Source: Parendozoicomonas sp. Alg238-R29 (GTDB taxonomy: Bacteria; Pseudomonadota; Gammaproteobacteria; Pseudomonadales; Endozoicomonadaceae). From it: 62,880 nucleotides of DNA. Under the pieces are notes generated by a model that was not told the origin of the DNA, did not search any database, and saw only the letters and a list, made by a program, of their open reading frames with translations. A program made the position numbers and the translations under genes. The stretch covers positions 1 through 62,880 of the forward strand of contig NZ_CAMZOG010000014.1 in assembly GCF_947331445.1 (NCBI RefSeq), given 5' to 3'. Of the stretch, positions 9,685 to 19,576 are shown piece by piece. Each line of letters begins with the position of its first letter. The stretch's first letter is position 1.

Positions 9685-11505
9685 TTATTGCTCATCCAGG
9701 AAACTACGCAGGTGATCGGAGCGGGTTGGATGGCGTAGCTTTCGCAGGGCCTTTGCTTCAATCTGACGGATACGCTCACGGGTAACATCGAACTGTTTAC
9801 CAACCTCTTCAAGGGTGTGGTCAGTGTTCATGTCGATACCAAAGCGCATGCGAAGAACCTTGGCTTCCCGTGCGGTCAGGCCGCCCAGTACGCTGCGGGT
9901 TGCTTCGCGCAGGCCTTCTGATGTCGCAGAGTCCACTGGAGAGTGGATGGTAGTGTCTTCAATAAAGTCTCCCAAGTGGGAATCTTCATCATCACCAATC
10001 GGAGTCTCCATAGAAATGGGCTCTTTGGCGATTTTCAGCACCTTACGAATCTTGTCTTCCGGCATTTCCATGCGCTCAGCCAGTTCTTCAGGGGTGGGTT
10101 CGCGTCCCATTTCCTGTAGCATTTGGCGAGAGATTCGGTTCAGCTTGTTGATCGTTTCGATCATGTGAACCGGAATACGGATTGTTCTGGCCTGGTCTGC
10201 AATGGATCGGGTAATAGCCTGACGAATCCACCATGTCGCATAAGTGGAGAACTTGTAGCCGCGGCGATACTCGAACTTATCCACGGCTTTCATCAGGCCG
10301 ATGTTGCCTTCCTGGATCAGGTCGAGGAATTGCAGGCCGCGGTTGGTATACTTCTTGGCAATGGAGATAACGAGACGCAGGTTTGCTTCAACCATCTCCT
10401 TCTTGGCGCGACGTGCACGTGCTTCACCGATAGACATATGACGGTTAATGTCTTTGATGTCTACCAGAGGCAGGCCAATATCGTTCTCTACAGCCTTCAG
10501 TTTTCGCTGGGCTCGCAGGATTTCGACACGTTGTACCTTCAGACCCGTAGCTTGGTCGGGGAAGTCAGTGCACAGTTGATCTAGCCACTCAAGGTTGCTT
10601 TCATTGCCAGGGAAGCGGCTCAGGAAAGATTTTCTAGGAAGCTTGGCTCGGCGGATGCAGAGCTGCATGACAGTCTTTTCGCTGGTACGAATCTGGTCAA
10701 GAGCGTTGCGTACCCGGAAAATCATCAGATCGGTAACACGGGGTATCAGCTTGATTGCAACAAACAGTTCGGCGGCGGCTGAGAGAGCAGCTTTAGCTTC
10801 AGGGCTTTTGCGACCATGAGTTTCTATGGCTGCGGTGGCAGCTTCATGGGCTTCAAAAAGCTCGCCGAAGCGAATTCTGGCTTCTTCAGGATCCGGGCCG
10901 GTATTTTCTTCCTCTTCGTCATCGTCGTCCTCTTCAAGGGCGTCGTCTGGGATGGCGTCAGTGGCTGTCGGCGCGACTGGGTCGGGCTCTGGATCAATGT
11001 AGCCGGTGAAGAGGTCGCTCAGGCGGCCTTCTTCCTCAACGATTCTGTAATAATCGTTAAGGATAAGTTGAATAGTGCCCGGGAAGTGAGCAAGAGCGGT
11101 AAAGACCTCTTTTTGACCTTCTTCAATGCGCTTGGCGATTTTAATTTCGCCTTCACGGGTCAGTAGCTCTACGGTGCCCATTTCACGCATATACATGCGG
11201 ACAGGATCAGTGGTGCGGCCAGCTTCCTGTTCTACAGCGGCAAGTGCGGCAGCAGCTTCTTCGGCGGCATCTTCGTCGGTAGAGTTTTCGTCGTCACCGA
11301 TAAGGAGTGCATCGCTGTCGGGAGCGGTTTCGAAGACCTGAATGCCCATGTCATTGATCATGCGGATGATGTCTTCGACCTGTTCTGGATCGGAAATATC
11401 ATCAGGCAGGTGATCGTTGACCTCCGCATAGGTCAGGTAACCCTGCTCCTTACCGCGGCTGATGAGTTCTTTCAGTCGGGATTGTTGTTGAGAATTTGCG
11501 GACAT
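9685..11505 (-). CDS. rpoD: RNA polymerase primary sigma factor (sigma-70)
   Basis: RpoD directs core polymerase to housekeeping promoters. The 606-aa product has region 1.1 at the N-terminus, an acidic non-conserved insert rich in D/E (about 195-210), region 2 with [20 protein letters not shown] and the melting segment [14 protein letters not shown], region 3, and the region 4.2 helix-turn-helix [20 protein letters not shown]. Length is near E. coli RpoD (613 aa). It follows dnaG and rpsU on the same strand, the macromolecular-synthesis arrangement, although 276 bases separate it from dnaG. Confidence 0.98.
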   Translation of the reverse strand: MSANSQQQSRLKELISRGKEQGYLTYAEVNDHLPDDISDPEQVEDIIRMINDMGIQVFETAPDSDALLIGDDENSTDEDAAEEAAAALAAVEQEAGRTTDPVRMYMREMGTVELLTREGEIKIAKRIEEGQKEVFTALAHFPGTIQLILNDYYRIVEEEGRLSDLFTGYIDPEPDPVAPTATDAIPDDALEEDDDDEEEENTGPDPEEARIRFGELFEAHEAATAAIETHGRKSPEAKAALSAAAELFVAIKLIPRVTDLMIFRVRNALDQIRTSEKTVMQLCIRRAKLPRKSFLSRFPGNESNLEWLDQLCTDFPDQATGLKVQRVEILRAQRKLKAVENDIGLPLVDIKDINRHMSIGEARARRAKKEMVEANLRLVISIAKKYTNRGLQFLDLIQEGNIGLMKAVDKFEYRRGYKFSTYATWWIRQAITRSIADQARTIRIPVHMIETINKLNRISRQMLQEMGREPTPEELAERMEMPEDKIRKVLKIAKEPISMETPIGDDEDSHLGDFIEDTTIHSPVDSATSEGLREATRSVLGGLTAREAKVLRMRFGIDMNTDHTLEEVGKQFDVTRERIRQIEAKALRKLRHPTRSDHLRSFLDEQ

Positions 11506-11572
11506 ATCAACCCTTTAACAGCGAGACTCATTCGAAACGAAATGCTCTCGGCGCTTTGACAGTAAGCGGTCA

Positions 11573-11578
11573 ATTATA
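11573..11578 (-). promoter_or_regulatory. Candidate -10 box for rpoD
   Basis: A perfect TATAAT on the minus strand lies about 70 bases upstream of the rpoD ATG, in the 276-base dnaG-rpoD spacer. No good -35 hexamer was found at 16-18 bases, so this is a candidate only. It suggests rpoD has its own promoter in addition to read-through from dnaG. Confidence 0.35.
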
Positions 11579-11781
11579 GCGTACAGAACCTGCCATATGC
11601 TATATGCCGAGTGTGCAGTTCGGCAGATAAACCAGAAAAGAATTGCATTGGCTTCCCTATGCCAGTGCTGCCTTGCGAAATAAGGCTGTTTGAGTGGTGC
11701 TGAAACGAGCGGCGCCACTGGGACTGATTTTGTTTATTGGGGTTGGATGTTTGCTTTTCAAGCCCCGGATTGGAAATTCTA

Positions 11782-13740
11782 TCAGTGTTTGGTTTTATTT
11801 TCCTCTGTATTTTTCTTTTCTTGTTGACTTGCCTGCTTTCTTACCAACCATCCTTTCTTACTTTGGCTGGCTGCAAGCTTTAAGCGTTCGCGGTCGCTTA
11901 AGCTTGTAGTTTGAACGTCACTTGTCAAATTTTCCAGACACTGCTCAAGAATATGTTCAGCATTGGCAACAGGCATATCAGTTGCCATAAGTTGGATAAG
12001 TCTTTCGCCCAGCCTTGTTCCATACCAGCTGCCAAGTACACCATAGGCGCTCTCTGTTTTGTTTCGGTGAAGGGATTCGGTTAATGCCGCTAGAAACCGG
12101 ATATCTTCATTTTCATCATTGCTGTTTAGTAGTTCAGGTTTGATCTGTGTTGCCAGGTCAGGCCTATCCAAAAGAAGTCTGAGGGCACGCTGGGCTGGCT
12201 TTAATAAAATAGTAGGAACAGTGCTTGGTGGTTTGTTGTTTTTAAAACCTTTCTGGTATTTGCCGCGACCTTTCTTTTTGAAGGTCTGTTGCTGGCTATC
12301 CTGGCCGTATTGCTCTTGATAGTCGCCGTAGTAGGGTTCGGTACTTGCCGGATGGTAAGTTGCTTGATAGTGGTCAGGGGTGGTCTGTGCATAAGTTGCC
12401 ACTGGTGCTGGAGCATAGGCACTACTGGTTTGCTGGCTTGACTGCACAATGGACGACACTGCATCTGTTCCAAGATCGCTCAGTTCCCCGAGTTTTTTCA
12501 GCATCAGACTTTTGAAAGAGCCTTCTGGCAGCTTATGAATAAAAGGCGTGACCTTGTGAACAAGTCGGGCCTTTCCATCCAGTGTTGTGGTATCTATTTC
12601 CTGTTCAAAGTGGCGAAAAAAATAATCGTCGAAAGGAAGTGCTTGTTGTTTGTCGTTCAGTCGAGCTCGGAATGCATCAGGCCCTTCTGTCCGAACAATA
12701 GAATCCGGGTCTTCTCCCTGAGGTAAAAACAGGAAGCGTATTTGCTTGCCGTCATCCATAACAGGAATGGCATTTTCCAGAGCCCGCCATGCAGCCTGTC
12801 TGCCGGCGTTGTCGCCATCAAAACAGAAGGTTACCTGGCTGGTGTGTTTGAACAGGTAAGCCAGATGGTCAGAGCTTGTTGCGGTGCCAAGAGTTGCTAC
12901 CGCATTAGTTATTCCCTGTTGGGCAAGGGCGATAACATCCATGTATCCTTCAACAACCAAAATCCGGGTTAGGTCACGGTTTGCCTGTCGTGCTTCATAA
13001 AGTCCGTAAAGCTCTTTGCCTTTATGGAAGACGGGTGTTTCCGGTGAGTTCAAGTATTTTGGTTTGTCGTCCCCTAGAACTCGTCCACCAAAGGCAATCA
13101 CTCTTCCGCGCTGATCACGAATAGGGAAAATGATACGGCTGCGGAAGCGGTCATAGGTGGATTTTCGCTCTTCATTTTCAATGACAAGTCCTGCGTCTTG
13201 AAGGAGGCGAAGTCGCTCTGGTGTGTTGCCCTGTTCTTTTATCAGGTTGTCCCATCCGGGCGGTGCATAGCCCAAATGGAATTTGGCAATAGTTGTTTGA
13301 TCCAGCCCTCGGCGCTGAAGGTAGCTTGCTGCTTCATCGGATTGATTGTGGTTTTTCAGCTGGGTTGTATACCACTCTGCAGCTTTAGTGAGCTGCTTAT
13401 AGAGTGCGTCGTACTTTTCCCGTCTCTGTATTGAGCCACTTTCCCGTGGAACCTGCATCCCGGCTCTTCGAGCCAGTATCTCAATGGCTTCTGGAAAATC
13501 CACATGGTCGAAATCCATCACAAAGCCCATGGCGTTGCCGCTGGCTCCGCAGCCAAAGCAGTAGTAAAACTGTTTTTCCTGGTTTGCGGAAAAAGATGGA
13601 GACTTTTCCTTATGGAATGGGCACAGAGCCTGATGGTTGCGACCAGATTTCTTCAGAGTGATACGCTCACTGATGACATCGACAATGTCGGTTCGTGCCA
13701 GAAGGTCATCAATAAAGTTCTGTGGAATTAATCCGGCCAT
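11782..13740 (-). CDS. dnaG: DNA primase
   Basis: DnaG lays RNA primers for the replication fork. The 652-aa product has the N-terminal CHC2 zinc ribbon (C40, H43, C61, C64), the catalytic core with the TOPRIM motif VVEGYMDVIAL and the metal-binding DGDNAGRQAAWRAL, and a divergent C-terminal helicase-binding domain. The tail after about residue 430 includes a Q/Y/T-rich linker, and the end is lysine-rich (KKNTEENKTK). E. coli DnaG is 581 aa, so this one is longer, mainly in the linker. It lies between rpsU and rpoD. Confidence 0.97.
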   Translation of the reverse strand: MAGLIPQNFIDDLLARTDIVDVISERITLKKSGRNHQALCPFHKEKSPSFSANQEKQFYYCFGCGASGNAMGFVMDFDHVDFPEAIEILARRAGMQVPRESGSIQRREKYDALYKQLTKAAEWYTTQLKNHNQSDEAASYLQRRGLDQTTIAKFHLGYAPPGWDNLIKEQGNTPERLRLLQDAGLVIENEERKSTYDRFRSRIIFPIRDQRGRVIAFGGRVLGDDKPKYLNSPETPVFHKGKELYGLYEARQANRDLTRILVVEGYMDVIALAQQGITNAVATLGTATSSDHLAYLFKHTSQVTFCFDGDNAGRQAAWRALENAIPVMDDGKQIRFLFLPQGEDPDSIVRTEGPDAFRARLNDKQQALPFDDYFFRHFEQEIDTTTLDGKARLVHKVTPFIHKLPEGSFKSLMLKKLGELSDLGTDAVSSIVQSSQQTSSAYAPAPVATYAQTTPDHYQATYHPASTEPYYGDYQEQYGQDSQQQTFKKKGRGKYQKGFKNNKPPSTVPTILLKPAQRALRLLLDRPDLATQIKPELLNSNDENEDIRFLAALTESLHRNKTESAYGVLGSWYGTRLGERLIQLMATDMPVANAEHILEQCLENLTSDVQTTSLSDRERLKLAASQSKKGWLVRKQASQQEKKNTEENKTKH

Positions 13741-14022
13741 AAACTGGAATAGATGCTCGAATTGAGAATGTAGTATTACTGCCCCAAGGTATCACGGATG
13801 TGATAGATGAGGGAAAACACGATAAGGAGGTATAAAAGATTATCTTTCAGACGAAAGAGGGGGAGCCTGAGAGTTTGGCAACCCCTGCAAAATGAAGAGT
13901 GTTACTGACATCCTGCCAGTTTCACTACTATCCCTCTGCAAGGGTTTGTTGGTCTAATCTGCCGAGGTGTTTTCAAACATCCTGCCCGAAAACATAATTT
14001 GGCGGGTTAAACCGGCGCTGAA

Positions 14023-14238
14023 TTAATACAGGCGCTCGCGACGACGTTGCTCGCGCTGTAGTTTCTTCAGATGGCGCTTGACTGCTGCAGCTGCCTGACG
14101 CTTGCGAACTGTAGTTGGCTTCTCGTAATGCTCACGACGGCGAACTTCAGAGAGAACACCAGCTTTCTCACAGCTGCGCTTAAAGCGACGCAGGGCAATA
14201 TCAAAGGGTTCGTTTTCTTTAACTTTGACAGCAGGCAT
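14023..14238 (-). CDS. rpsU: 30S ribosomal protein S21
   Basis: S21 is a small basic 30S protein needed for initiation on natural mRNAs. The 71-aa product begins [20 protein letters not shown], as in nearly all gammaproteobacteria, and ends RRRERLY. The frame is open further upstream, but the ATG at 14238 has an AAGGTGAGG site and the conserved start. It is the first gene of the rpsU-dnaG-rpoD set; the 282-base gap to dnaG holds no gene that I can support. Confidence 0.97.
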   Translation of the reverse strand: MPAVKVKENEPFDIALRRFKRSCEKAGVLSEVRRREHYEKPTTVRKRQAAAAVKRHLKKLQREQRRRERLY

Positions 14239-14567
14239 GCGGGCCTCACCTTCCTTATATATCAGTAGTTTAAAAGTAGTCGATGATCGACTCGCAAAGT
14301 ACCCGACAGGATAGAAGGGCATCCGCAAAGGCGCGAATTTTAGAGGTCGCGGAGGGGCGGGTCAATAGCCATCTGTCAAGTGGTTCTGACATCGCTGCTA
14401 GCGAGTTGCGCACCGAAGGCTAATCTGGCGAGTAAATAACGCTCTTTATTAAGCAGGGGAGCCCGTATATCAGGTACTTTCTTTGGTTGGAATAGAGTTT
14501 TGTGTACTCCTCGTGCCCACCGCTATATTATTTCCCGCCCATCTGACACCAGAGATAGTTCCACCCC
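14239..14567. other. Divergent control region between rpsU and tsaD
   Basis: This 329-base spacer separates two divergent genes and must carry both promoters. A tsaD promoter candidate is listed separately. I could not pick out an rpsU promoter with confidence, and no ORF is supported. Confidence 0.5.
14500..14529 (+). promoter_or_regulatory. Candidate sigma-70 promoter for tsaD
   Basis: TTGTGT (14500-14505) and TATATT (14524-14529) are separated by 18 bases and lie about 40 bases before the tsaD ATG. This is pattern reading only. Confidence 0.45.
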
Positions 14568-15644
14568 ATGAAGGTTCTCGGCATAGAAACATCCTGCGAT
14601 GAGACCGGCATTGCCCTCTACGATAGCGAACAGGGCCTGCTGGCTGACGCCCTCTACAGCCAGATAGATATGCACAATGATTACGGTGGTGTGGTGCCGG
14701 AGCTGGCCTCGCGGGATCACGTACGAAGGGTTCTACCGCTAGTTGAGCAGGTAATGGCGGAGGCTGGCTGCTCCCGTGAAGATGTTGATGCCATTGCTTA
14801 TACCCGTGGCCCGGGGCTGATTGGCGCTCTTATGGTCGGATCTTCTATCGCCAAATCTATTGCCTGGGCCTGGGGCATTCCCGTCATGGGCGTTCACCAT
14901 ATGGAAGGTCATCTGCTGGCTCCCATGCTGGAAGATACTCCCCCTTCTTTTCCTTTCGTAGCGCTATTGGTTTCCGGCGGTCATACTCAGCTCGTGGAAG
15001 TGGATGGAATTGGTGGGTACAAGCTATTAGGGGAATCTGTTGATGATGCTGCCGGTGAAGCTTTCGACAAAGCCGCTATGATGCTGGGTGAAGATTACCC
15101 TGGTGGCCCTCGCATAGCGGCTCTTGCTGAAAAAGGTGTAAGCGGGCGCTTCAAATTTCCACGCCCTATGACCGATCGTCCCGGATTAGATTTCAGTTTC
15201 AGTGGTTTGAAAACATTTACTTTGAATACTGTTACCAAAAACGGTGGGGATCAGTGTGATGATCAAACTCGGGCAGATATTGCTCGAGCCTTTGAAGAAG
15301 CTGTTGTAGAAACTCTTGCTATAAAGTGTCGGCGAGCTCTTCGTCAGACCGGTATGAAACAGCTGGTTATTGCCGGCGGCGTAAGTGCCAATAAGCGTTT
15401 ACGTGAACGATTGGATACCATGGTTTCCGGTGAAGGGGCTTCGTTATACTATGCTCGTCCCGCATTTTGTACAGATAATGGTGCCATGATCGCCTATGCC
15501 GGATGCCAGAGGCTGGTGGCTGGTCAGGTTGATATGCCAGGTATTCGTCCGCTGCCACGCTGGGCACTGTCTGAGTTACCCGTACTGTCTGAGTTACCCG
15601 TACTGTCTGAGTTACCCGTACTGTCTGAACAGGGTACTGTTTAA
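14568..15644 (+). CDS. tsaD: tRNA threonylcarbamoyladenosine synthase subunit TsaD
   Basis: TsaD transfers the threonylcarbamoyl group to A37 of ANN-decoding tRNAs, working with TsaB, TsaC and TsaE. The 358-aa product starts [19 protein letters not shown], has the metal-binding [10 protein letters not shown], the nucleotide-binding [14 protein letters not shown], and [10 protein letters not shown]-like and [12 protein letters not shown] motifs. Most homologues are about 337-345 aa. The excess is a C-terminal tail of three repeats of LSELPV created by an 18-bp tandem repeat. It lies divergent from rpsU, as in many gammaproteobacteria. Confidence 0.96.
   Translation: MKVLGIETSCDETGIALYDSEQGLLADALYSQIDMHNDYGGVVPELASRDHVRRVLPLVEQVMAEAGCSREDVDAIAYTRGPGLIGALMVGSSIAKSIAWAWGIPVMGVHHMEGHLLAPMLEDTPPSFPFVALLVSGGHTQLVEVDGIGGYKLLGESVDDAAGEAFDKAAMMLGEDYPGGPRIAALAEKGVSGRFKFPRPMTDRPGLDFSFSGLKTFTLNTVTKNGGDQCDDQTRADIARAFEEAVVETLAIKCRRALRQTGMKQLVIAGGVSANKRLRERLDTMVSGEGASLYYARPAFCTDNGAMIAYAGCQRLVAGQVDMPGIRPLPRWALSELPVLSELPVLSELPVLSEQGTV
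15567..15628 (+). repeat. 18-bp tandem repeat in the 3' end of tsaD
   Basis: The unit CTGTCTGAGTTACCCGTA occurs three times without mismatch (15567-15584, 15585-15602, 15603-15620), followed by an 8-base partial copy. It adds six-residue LSELPV units in frame, so copy-number change would alter only the tail length of TsaD. Confidence 0.95.
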
Positions 15645-15665
15645 TCTGTCTCGATAGAGGTTTTT

Positions 15666-16040
15666 ATGGATAAGGTTCTTATCAATGATCTGTATGTAGA
15701 AACGGTTATTGGTTTTTATCACTGGGAGCATGAAGAACCACAGCCCTTGATTATTGATTTGGAATTGGGAACGGACTTTACCGATGCCTTTACCAGTGAT
15801 GATCTCGGCGATGCTCTCAATTATGCCGAGATTCGTAAGCAGATCAAAATGTTGTGTCAGGAGAGTCGTTACCACCTTCTGGAGCGGTTGGCGGGTGCGG
15901 TTGTAACTCATGTTTTTCAAAGCTTTCCGGTGACCGATGTGCGCCTGAAAATTCGAAAACCCCATGCTTTGCGTGACGCTGTTGCAGGTATTGACACTTA
16001 TCGAACCCGAGAGCAAATGGGGATAGCCTTGCCGCAATAG
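15666..16040 (+). CDS. folB: Dihydroneopterin aldolase
   Basis: FolB splits 7,8-dihydroneopterin to 6-hydroxymethyl-dihydropterin and glycolaldehyde in folate synthesis. The 124-aa product begins MDKVLINDLYVETVIGFYHWE, the usual family opening, with LNYAEIRKQI, the active-site region HLLERLAGAV, and RLKIRKPHAL near the end. Length matches the family (about 120 aa). It is 21 bases after tsaD and 9 bases before folK, whose product takes the next step. Confidence 0.95.
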   Translation: MDKVLINDLYVETVIGFYHWEHEEPQPLIIDLELGTDFTDAFTSDDLGDALNYAEIRKQIKMLCQESRYHLLERLAGAVVTHVFQSFPVTDVRLKIRKPHALRDAVAGIDTYRTREQMGIALPQ

Positions 16041-16049
16041 GTTTCACAA

Positions 16050-16586
16050 ATGGCTGTTCAGGATATGGATGTCTGCGTCACCGAAAAAATAACGGCTACC
16101 AAGTACAGGTATATGCTTGGGCTTGGTAGTAATGAGTATGCTGAAGTGCGGTTGCCTGCGATAGTTGATGCGCTTCTTCGTGAGTGCGGGGCTCTCCATC
16201 TGAGCCCTGTGTGCAGAACGGCTCCTTCCCATGGCAAAGGGCCGGATTATCTGAATGCGATAGTTAGCCTTGAAAGTGTTCTACCTCCCACCAACTTTCG
16301 TACTCTTTGTAAATCTATTGAAGCCAGTCTTGGTCGTGTAAGGCCTTCTGATAGCTGTGCTGCAGATATCGACATTCTGGCAGTTTGGAATCAGCCAGAA
16401 AAAACTTGTGCGGTGGCGTTTATTGATGAAGCTTACCTGCAACCAATGGCTGATGCAGTTCTTGAAAGCCTTGAATTGTATGATGGCGAATCACCCAAGA
16501 CTTTCAAAGGATTTGTTTGTGTTCCCGTGATCTTGGCAGATCAGCGTGTTGTCGGGATTCAAACTACAAAGTTGTCGAGTTTCTAG
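16050..16586 (+). CDS. folK: Hydroxymethyldihydropterin pyrophosphokinase-like protein (FolK family)
   Basis: HPPK activates 6-hydroxymethyl-dihydropterin with ATP before condensation with pABA. The 178-aa product keeps the opening MLGLGSN, the SPVCRTAP segment, PDYLNAIVSLES, LCKSIEASLGRVRPSD and the metal-binding ADIDILAVW. The usual RDLDIDLL signature is altered, so this is a divergent HPPK and may not be the only one in the cell. Pseudomonas also carries an atypical FolK-like gene between folB and cca. It overlaps the end of cca by four bases, tail to tail. Confidence 0.75.
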   Translation: MAVQDMDVCVTEKITATKYRYMLGLGSNEYAEVRLPAIVDALLRECGALHLSPVCRTAPSHGKGPDYLNAIVSLESVLPPTNFRTLCKSIEASLGRVRPSDSCAADIDILAVWNQPEKTCAVAFIDEAYLQPMADAVLESLELYDGESPKTFKGFVCVPVILADQRVVGIQTTKLSSF

Positions 16587-17701
16587 TGATTTTCTATAGC
16601 TTCCAAGCGTGCTTGTTGAATAGCTGCGGCCAGTTCCCTTCCTTTTAAACCTGCTTTAACCAACTCCTGAATATTGACTGCCTTGCAGGTTTTCAGGTTC
16701 TCTTCAAGTTCCGCTGAAAGGTTTTGGTTGCCATTGCCTATTTCACTGAATATTTGGCACGTAGCCAGAATTTGCTGAAAACGCTCCGGACGACGAAAGC
16801 CGTCTGTTTGCTGAAGAAGGTAGAGTTGAGTTTGAGCATCCAGCTGTTGCTCGGTGAACCACTGGGGCAGTATTTTGGATACGATCTCAGCAATTTCTCG
16901 ATACTGAGAAGGAATCTTCATGCGTTTGCAAAGGTTTTGCACGTTTTTAAGGTTAGCTTCTTCAACTGTACAGATAGCACAGGCAAAACGAACAGTTGCA
17001 GAGAAATTTTTTCTGGCAGCCTGTGTAAGGACTTTAGCCGACAGGGTTTCACTATTTTTGAACTGGTTGGCTAACTCTGGCATAACAACACTTAAAGCAT
17101 TGCACCGGTGAAGTTCCTGGAAGTAAATGGCAGGCGTGTTTCCTTCTATCGCCCGAATTGTTTCCTGCCACACTCGTTCTGCAACCAGCCAGCTTACTTC
17201 CCCTTCAGCAACCATCTCTTTCATTAATTCTATGGTTTCTTCTGCAACGGAAAAATTCAGATCATGAAAGCGTGCCGAGAAGCGGGCAACTCGCAGAATG
17301 CGTAGAGGGTCTTCCCGAAAGGCTGGAGAAACATGGCGAAGTGTTCGTTGCTTCAGATCCTTCTGCCCGTCAAAAGGATCAATCAGGCTATTGTGCTGAT
17401 CTTTGGCAATAGCGTTGATGGTCAGATCTCTACGGAGCAGATCTTCTTCAAGAGTGATTTCAGGCGATGTGTGGAAAACAAAACCTGCGTAGCCATGGCC
17501 TGACTTCCTTTCTGTTCGAGCCAGAGCGTATTCTTCCTGGGTTTTTGGATGAAGAAATACCGGGAAATCCTGGCCCACGGGGCGAAATCCCGCTTGTAGC
17601 ATATCTTCCGGCGTTGCACCGGTGACTACCCAGTCTCTGTCTTTAACGGGCAATCCAAGAAGTTCATCACGTACAGCACCGCCTACCAGGTAGGTTTTCA
17701 T
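16583..17701 (-). CDS. cca: CCA-adding tRNA nucleotidyltransferase
   Basis: Cca adds or repairs the 3' CCA end of tRNAs without a nucleic-acid template. The 372-aa product begins MKTYLVGGAVRDELLG, with the GG and R11-D12 signature of class II nucleotidyltransferases, catalytic D21 and D23 in KDRDWVV, the LLRRDLTINAIA motif and the EDPLRILRVARFSARF neck. The E. coli enzyme (412 aa) carries a C-terminal HD phosphohydrolase domain; here the C-terminal part is shorter and I see no clear H...HD set. It converges on folK with a four-base overlap. Confidence 0.93.
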   Translation of the reverse strand: MKTYLVGGAVRDELLGLPVKDRDWVVTGATPEDMLQAGFRPVGQDFPVFLHPKTQEEYALARTERKSGHGYAGFVFHTSPEITLEEDLLRRDLTINAIAKDQHNSLIDPFDGQKDLKQRTLRHVSPAFREDPLRILRVARFSARFHDLNFSVAEETIELMKEMVAEGEVSWLVAERVWQETIRAIEGNTPAIYFQELHRCNALSVVMPELANQFKNSETLSAKVLTQAARKNFSATVRFACAICTVEEANLKNVQNLCKRMKIPSQYREIAEIVSKILPQWFTEQQLDAQTQLYLLQQTDGFRRPERFQQILATCQIFSEIGNGNQNLSAELEENLKTCKAVNIQELVKAGLKGRELAAAIQQARLEAIENH

Positions 17702-17744
17702 TCATAACTCTCGAAAAGGTTTAATGCTTTCATCTTATCATGGG

Positions 17745-17774
17745 TAAAAGTGTTGCCCGCAGAATAGCGGGCAA
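17745..17774 (-). terminator. pilB terminator
   Basis: TTGCCCGC / GCGGGCAA (8 bp, 6-base loop) followed on the minus strand by CACTTTT lies just beyond the pilB stop. Confidence 0.65.
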
Positions 17775-17790
17775 GATTGAGAGGATAAAA

Positions 17791-19497
17791 TCAGTCGAGG
17801 GTGACCCGGTTAACTTCTTCCAGGCTGGTAACGCCTTGCAGGGCTTTCAGCAGGCCAGACTGGCGAAGGTTTTTAAAGCCTTCTTTCTGTGCCTGGTCGG
17901 AAATCTGGATGGAGTTGCCTTCTTCCATGATAATGCGCTGCATCCCTGGGCTGATCTGCACCACTTCGTAGATACCCACCCGGCCTTTATAACCTTTATT
18001 GCACTTGTCGCAGCCGCGACTTTCAGGGCCATATATAACCGCTGTGGATGCTTGCTCTTCGGTAAAGCCCTGTTCAAGTAGAGCTTCCGTTGGAATAGTC
18101 AGCTTTTTCTTACAGTTATTGCAGAGCCGCCGAGCCAGACGCTGGGCGATAATCAGGTTAATGGATGTTGCCAGGTTAAAGGAGGCAACACCCATATTCA
18201 TCATACGAGTCAGGGTTTCCGCAGCACTGTTGGTGTGCAGGGTCGACATAACCATGTGACCAGTCTGGGCCGCTTTGATCGCAATGTTGGCCGTTTCCAA
18301 ATCCCGGATCTCACCCACCATGATGATATCTGGATCCTGACGGAGGAAGGCTCGCAGTGCCTGTGAGAAGTCCATACCCTGCTTGGGGTTTACGTTAACC
18401 TGATTGATCCCTTCCAGGTTGATTTCCACGGGGTCTTCAGCTGTGGAAATATTCCGTTCAATAGTGTTGAGAATGTTCAGGCCGGTATAAAGGGATACTG
18501 TTTTACCGGAACCGGTAGGGCCAGTCACCAGAATCATGCCCTGCGGCTGCTCAAGGGCAGCCATGTACATCTGCTTTTGATCATCCTCATAACCCAGGGC
18601 GTCGATACCCATTTTGGCGCTGGATGGATCAAGAATACGCAGTACGATCTTTTCACCCCAGAGCGTAGGCAGGGTATTCACACGGAAATCGATAGCTTTT
18701 GTTTTGGAAAGCTTCATCTTGATCCGGCCATCCTGGGGTTTTCTCCGTTCGGAGATATCCATAGATGACATGATCTTGAGACGTGAAGATATTTTGGGTG
18801 ACAGCCCTATAGGTGGCTGGGCCGCTACTTGCATAACGCCATCTACCCGGAAGCGGATGCGGTAAGTCTTCTCGTAAGGCTCAAAGTGTAAATCCGAAGC
18901 TCCTAGCTTGATGGCAGAGAGCAGCATCTTATTCACGAACTTAACGACCGGAGCATCTTCCATATCTCCAGCGCGAGGGTCTTCGTCAATATCGTCATCG
19001 ACGGACTCTACATCCAGGCCTTCGAGCTCTTCATCATCAAGATCACCCAGATCGTTGCCGGATGTATCCAGAAGCTTTTCTATGGCAGCGGTTAGCTTGC
19101 CTTCTTCAACCAGAATGCTTTCAACATTCAGGCCGCTGTTGAAGCGAATTTCATCAATGGACTTTTCATTGGTAGGGTCAGAAACTCCCACAAATAGACG
19201 GTTGCCACGCTTGAAAAGTGGGAAGCAGCGATGCTGGCGAACCAGTTTCTCGCTGATGGCCGTGGTGGGTACCATCTCAAAGTCGAGGGTGTCTATATCA
19301 AATAGAGGTATGCCGAACAGCTCGGAGTTGATTTTGGCAATGTCATAGCTGCCCACCAACCCTTTCTGAACGATGTAGGAAATAAAAGGTTCTTTCTCTT
19401 TTTTCGCGGCCTTGACCGCACCCTCAGCTGCTTGCTGATCAAGAAGACCATCAGCGACTAGCTTACGGGCAAGTCCGGGAAGAGGAGTATCTGCCAT
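17791..19497 (-). CDS. pilB: Type IV pilus assembly ATPase PilB
   Basis: PilB is the cytoplasmic hexameric ATPase that powers type IVa pilus extension. The 568-aa product has the N-terminal GSPII_E domain (about 1-145), an acidic linker (about 148-182), then the secretion ATPase core: Walker A GPTGSGKT (326-333), the Asp box region, Walker B DPDIIMVGEIRD, and the tetracysteine zinc site (LCNNCKK and CDKCNKG). It is divergent from pilA with a small hypothetical gene between. In Pseudomonas pilB is followed by pilC and pilD; here cca follows, so those genes must be elsewhere or missing. Confidence 0.96.
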   Translation of the reverse strand: MADTPLPGLARKLVADGLLDQQAAEGAVKAAKKEKEPFISYIVQKGLVGSYDIAKINSELFGIPLFDIDTLDFEMVPTTAISEKLVRQHRCFPLFKRGNRLFVGVSDPTNEKSIDEIRFNSGLNVESILVEEGKLTAAIEKLLDTSGNDLGDLDDEELEGLDVESVDDDIDEDPRAGDMEDAPVVKFVNKMLLSAIKLGASDLHFEPYEKTYRIRFRVDGVMQVAAQPPIGLSPKISSRLKIMSSMDISERRKPQDGRIKMKLSKTKAIDFRVNTLPTLWGEKIVLRILDPSSAKMGIDALGYEDDQKQMYMAALEQPQGMILVTGPTGSGKTVSLYTGLNILNTIERNISTAEDPVEINLEGINQVNVNPKQGMDFSQALRAFLRQDPDIIMVGEIRDLETANIAIKAAQTGHMVMSTLHTNSAAETLTRMMNMGVASFNLATSINLIIAQRLARRLCNNCKKKLTIPTEALLEQGFTEEQASTAVIYGPESRGCDKCNKGYKGRVGIYEVVQISPGMQRIIMEEGNSIQISDQAQKEGFKNLRQSGLLKALQGVTSLEEVNRVTLD

Positions 19498-19576
19498 AGC
19501 TCATTTTTATTAGATGAATCTGTTAATAAAGATGATACATACACCCGCTGGTTATAGCTATGTCCTGAAGTGAGGT

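Noticed and set aside
13741-14022. Plus-strand AAGGAGGT near 13824 as the ribosome binding site of a small gene
   Set aside because: No start codon with an open frame follows at usable distance.
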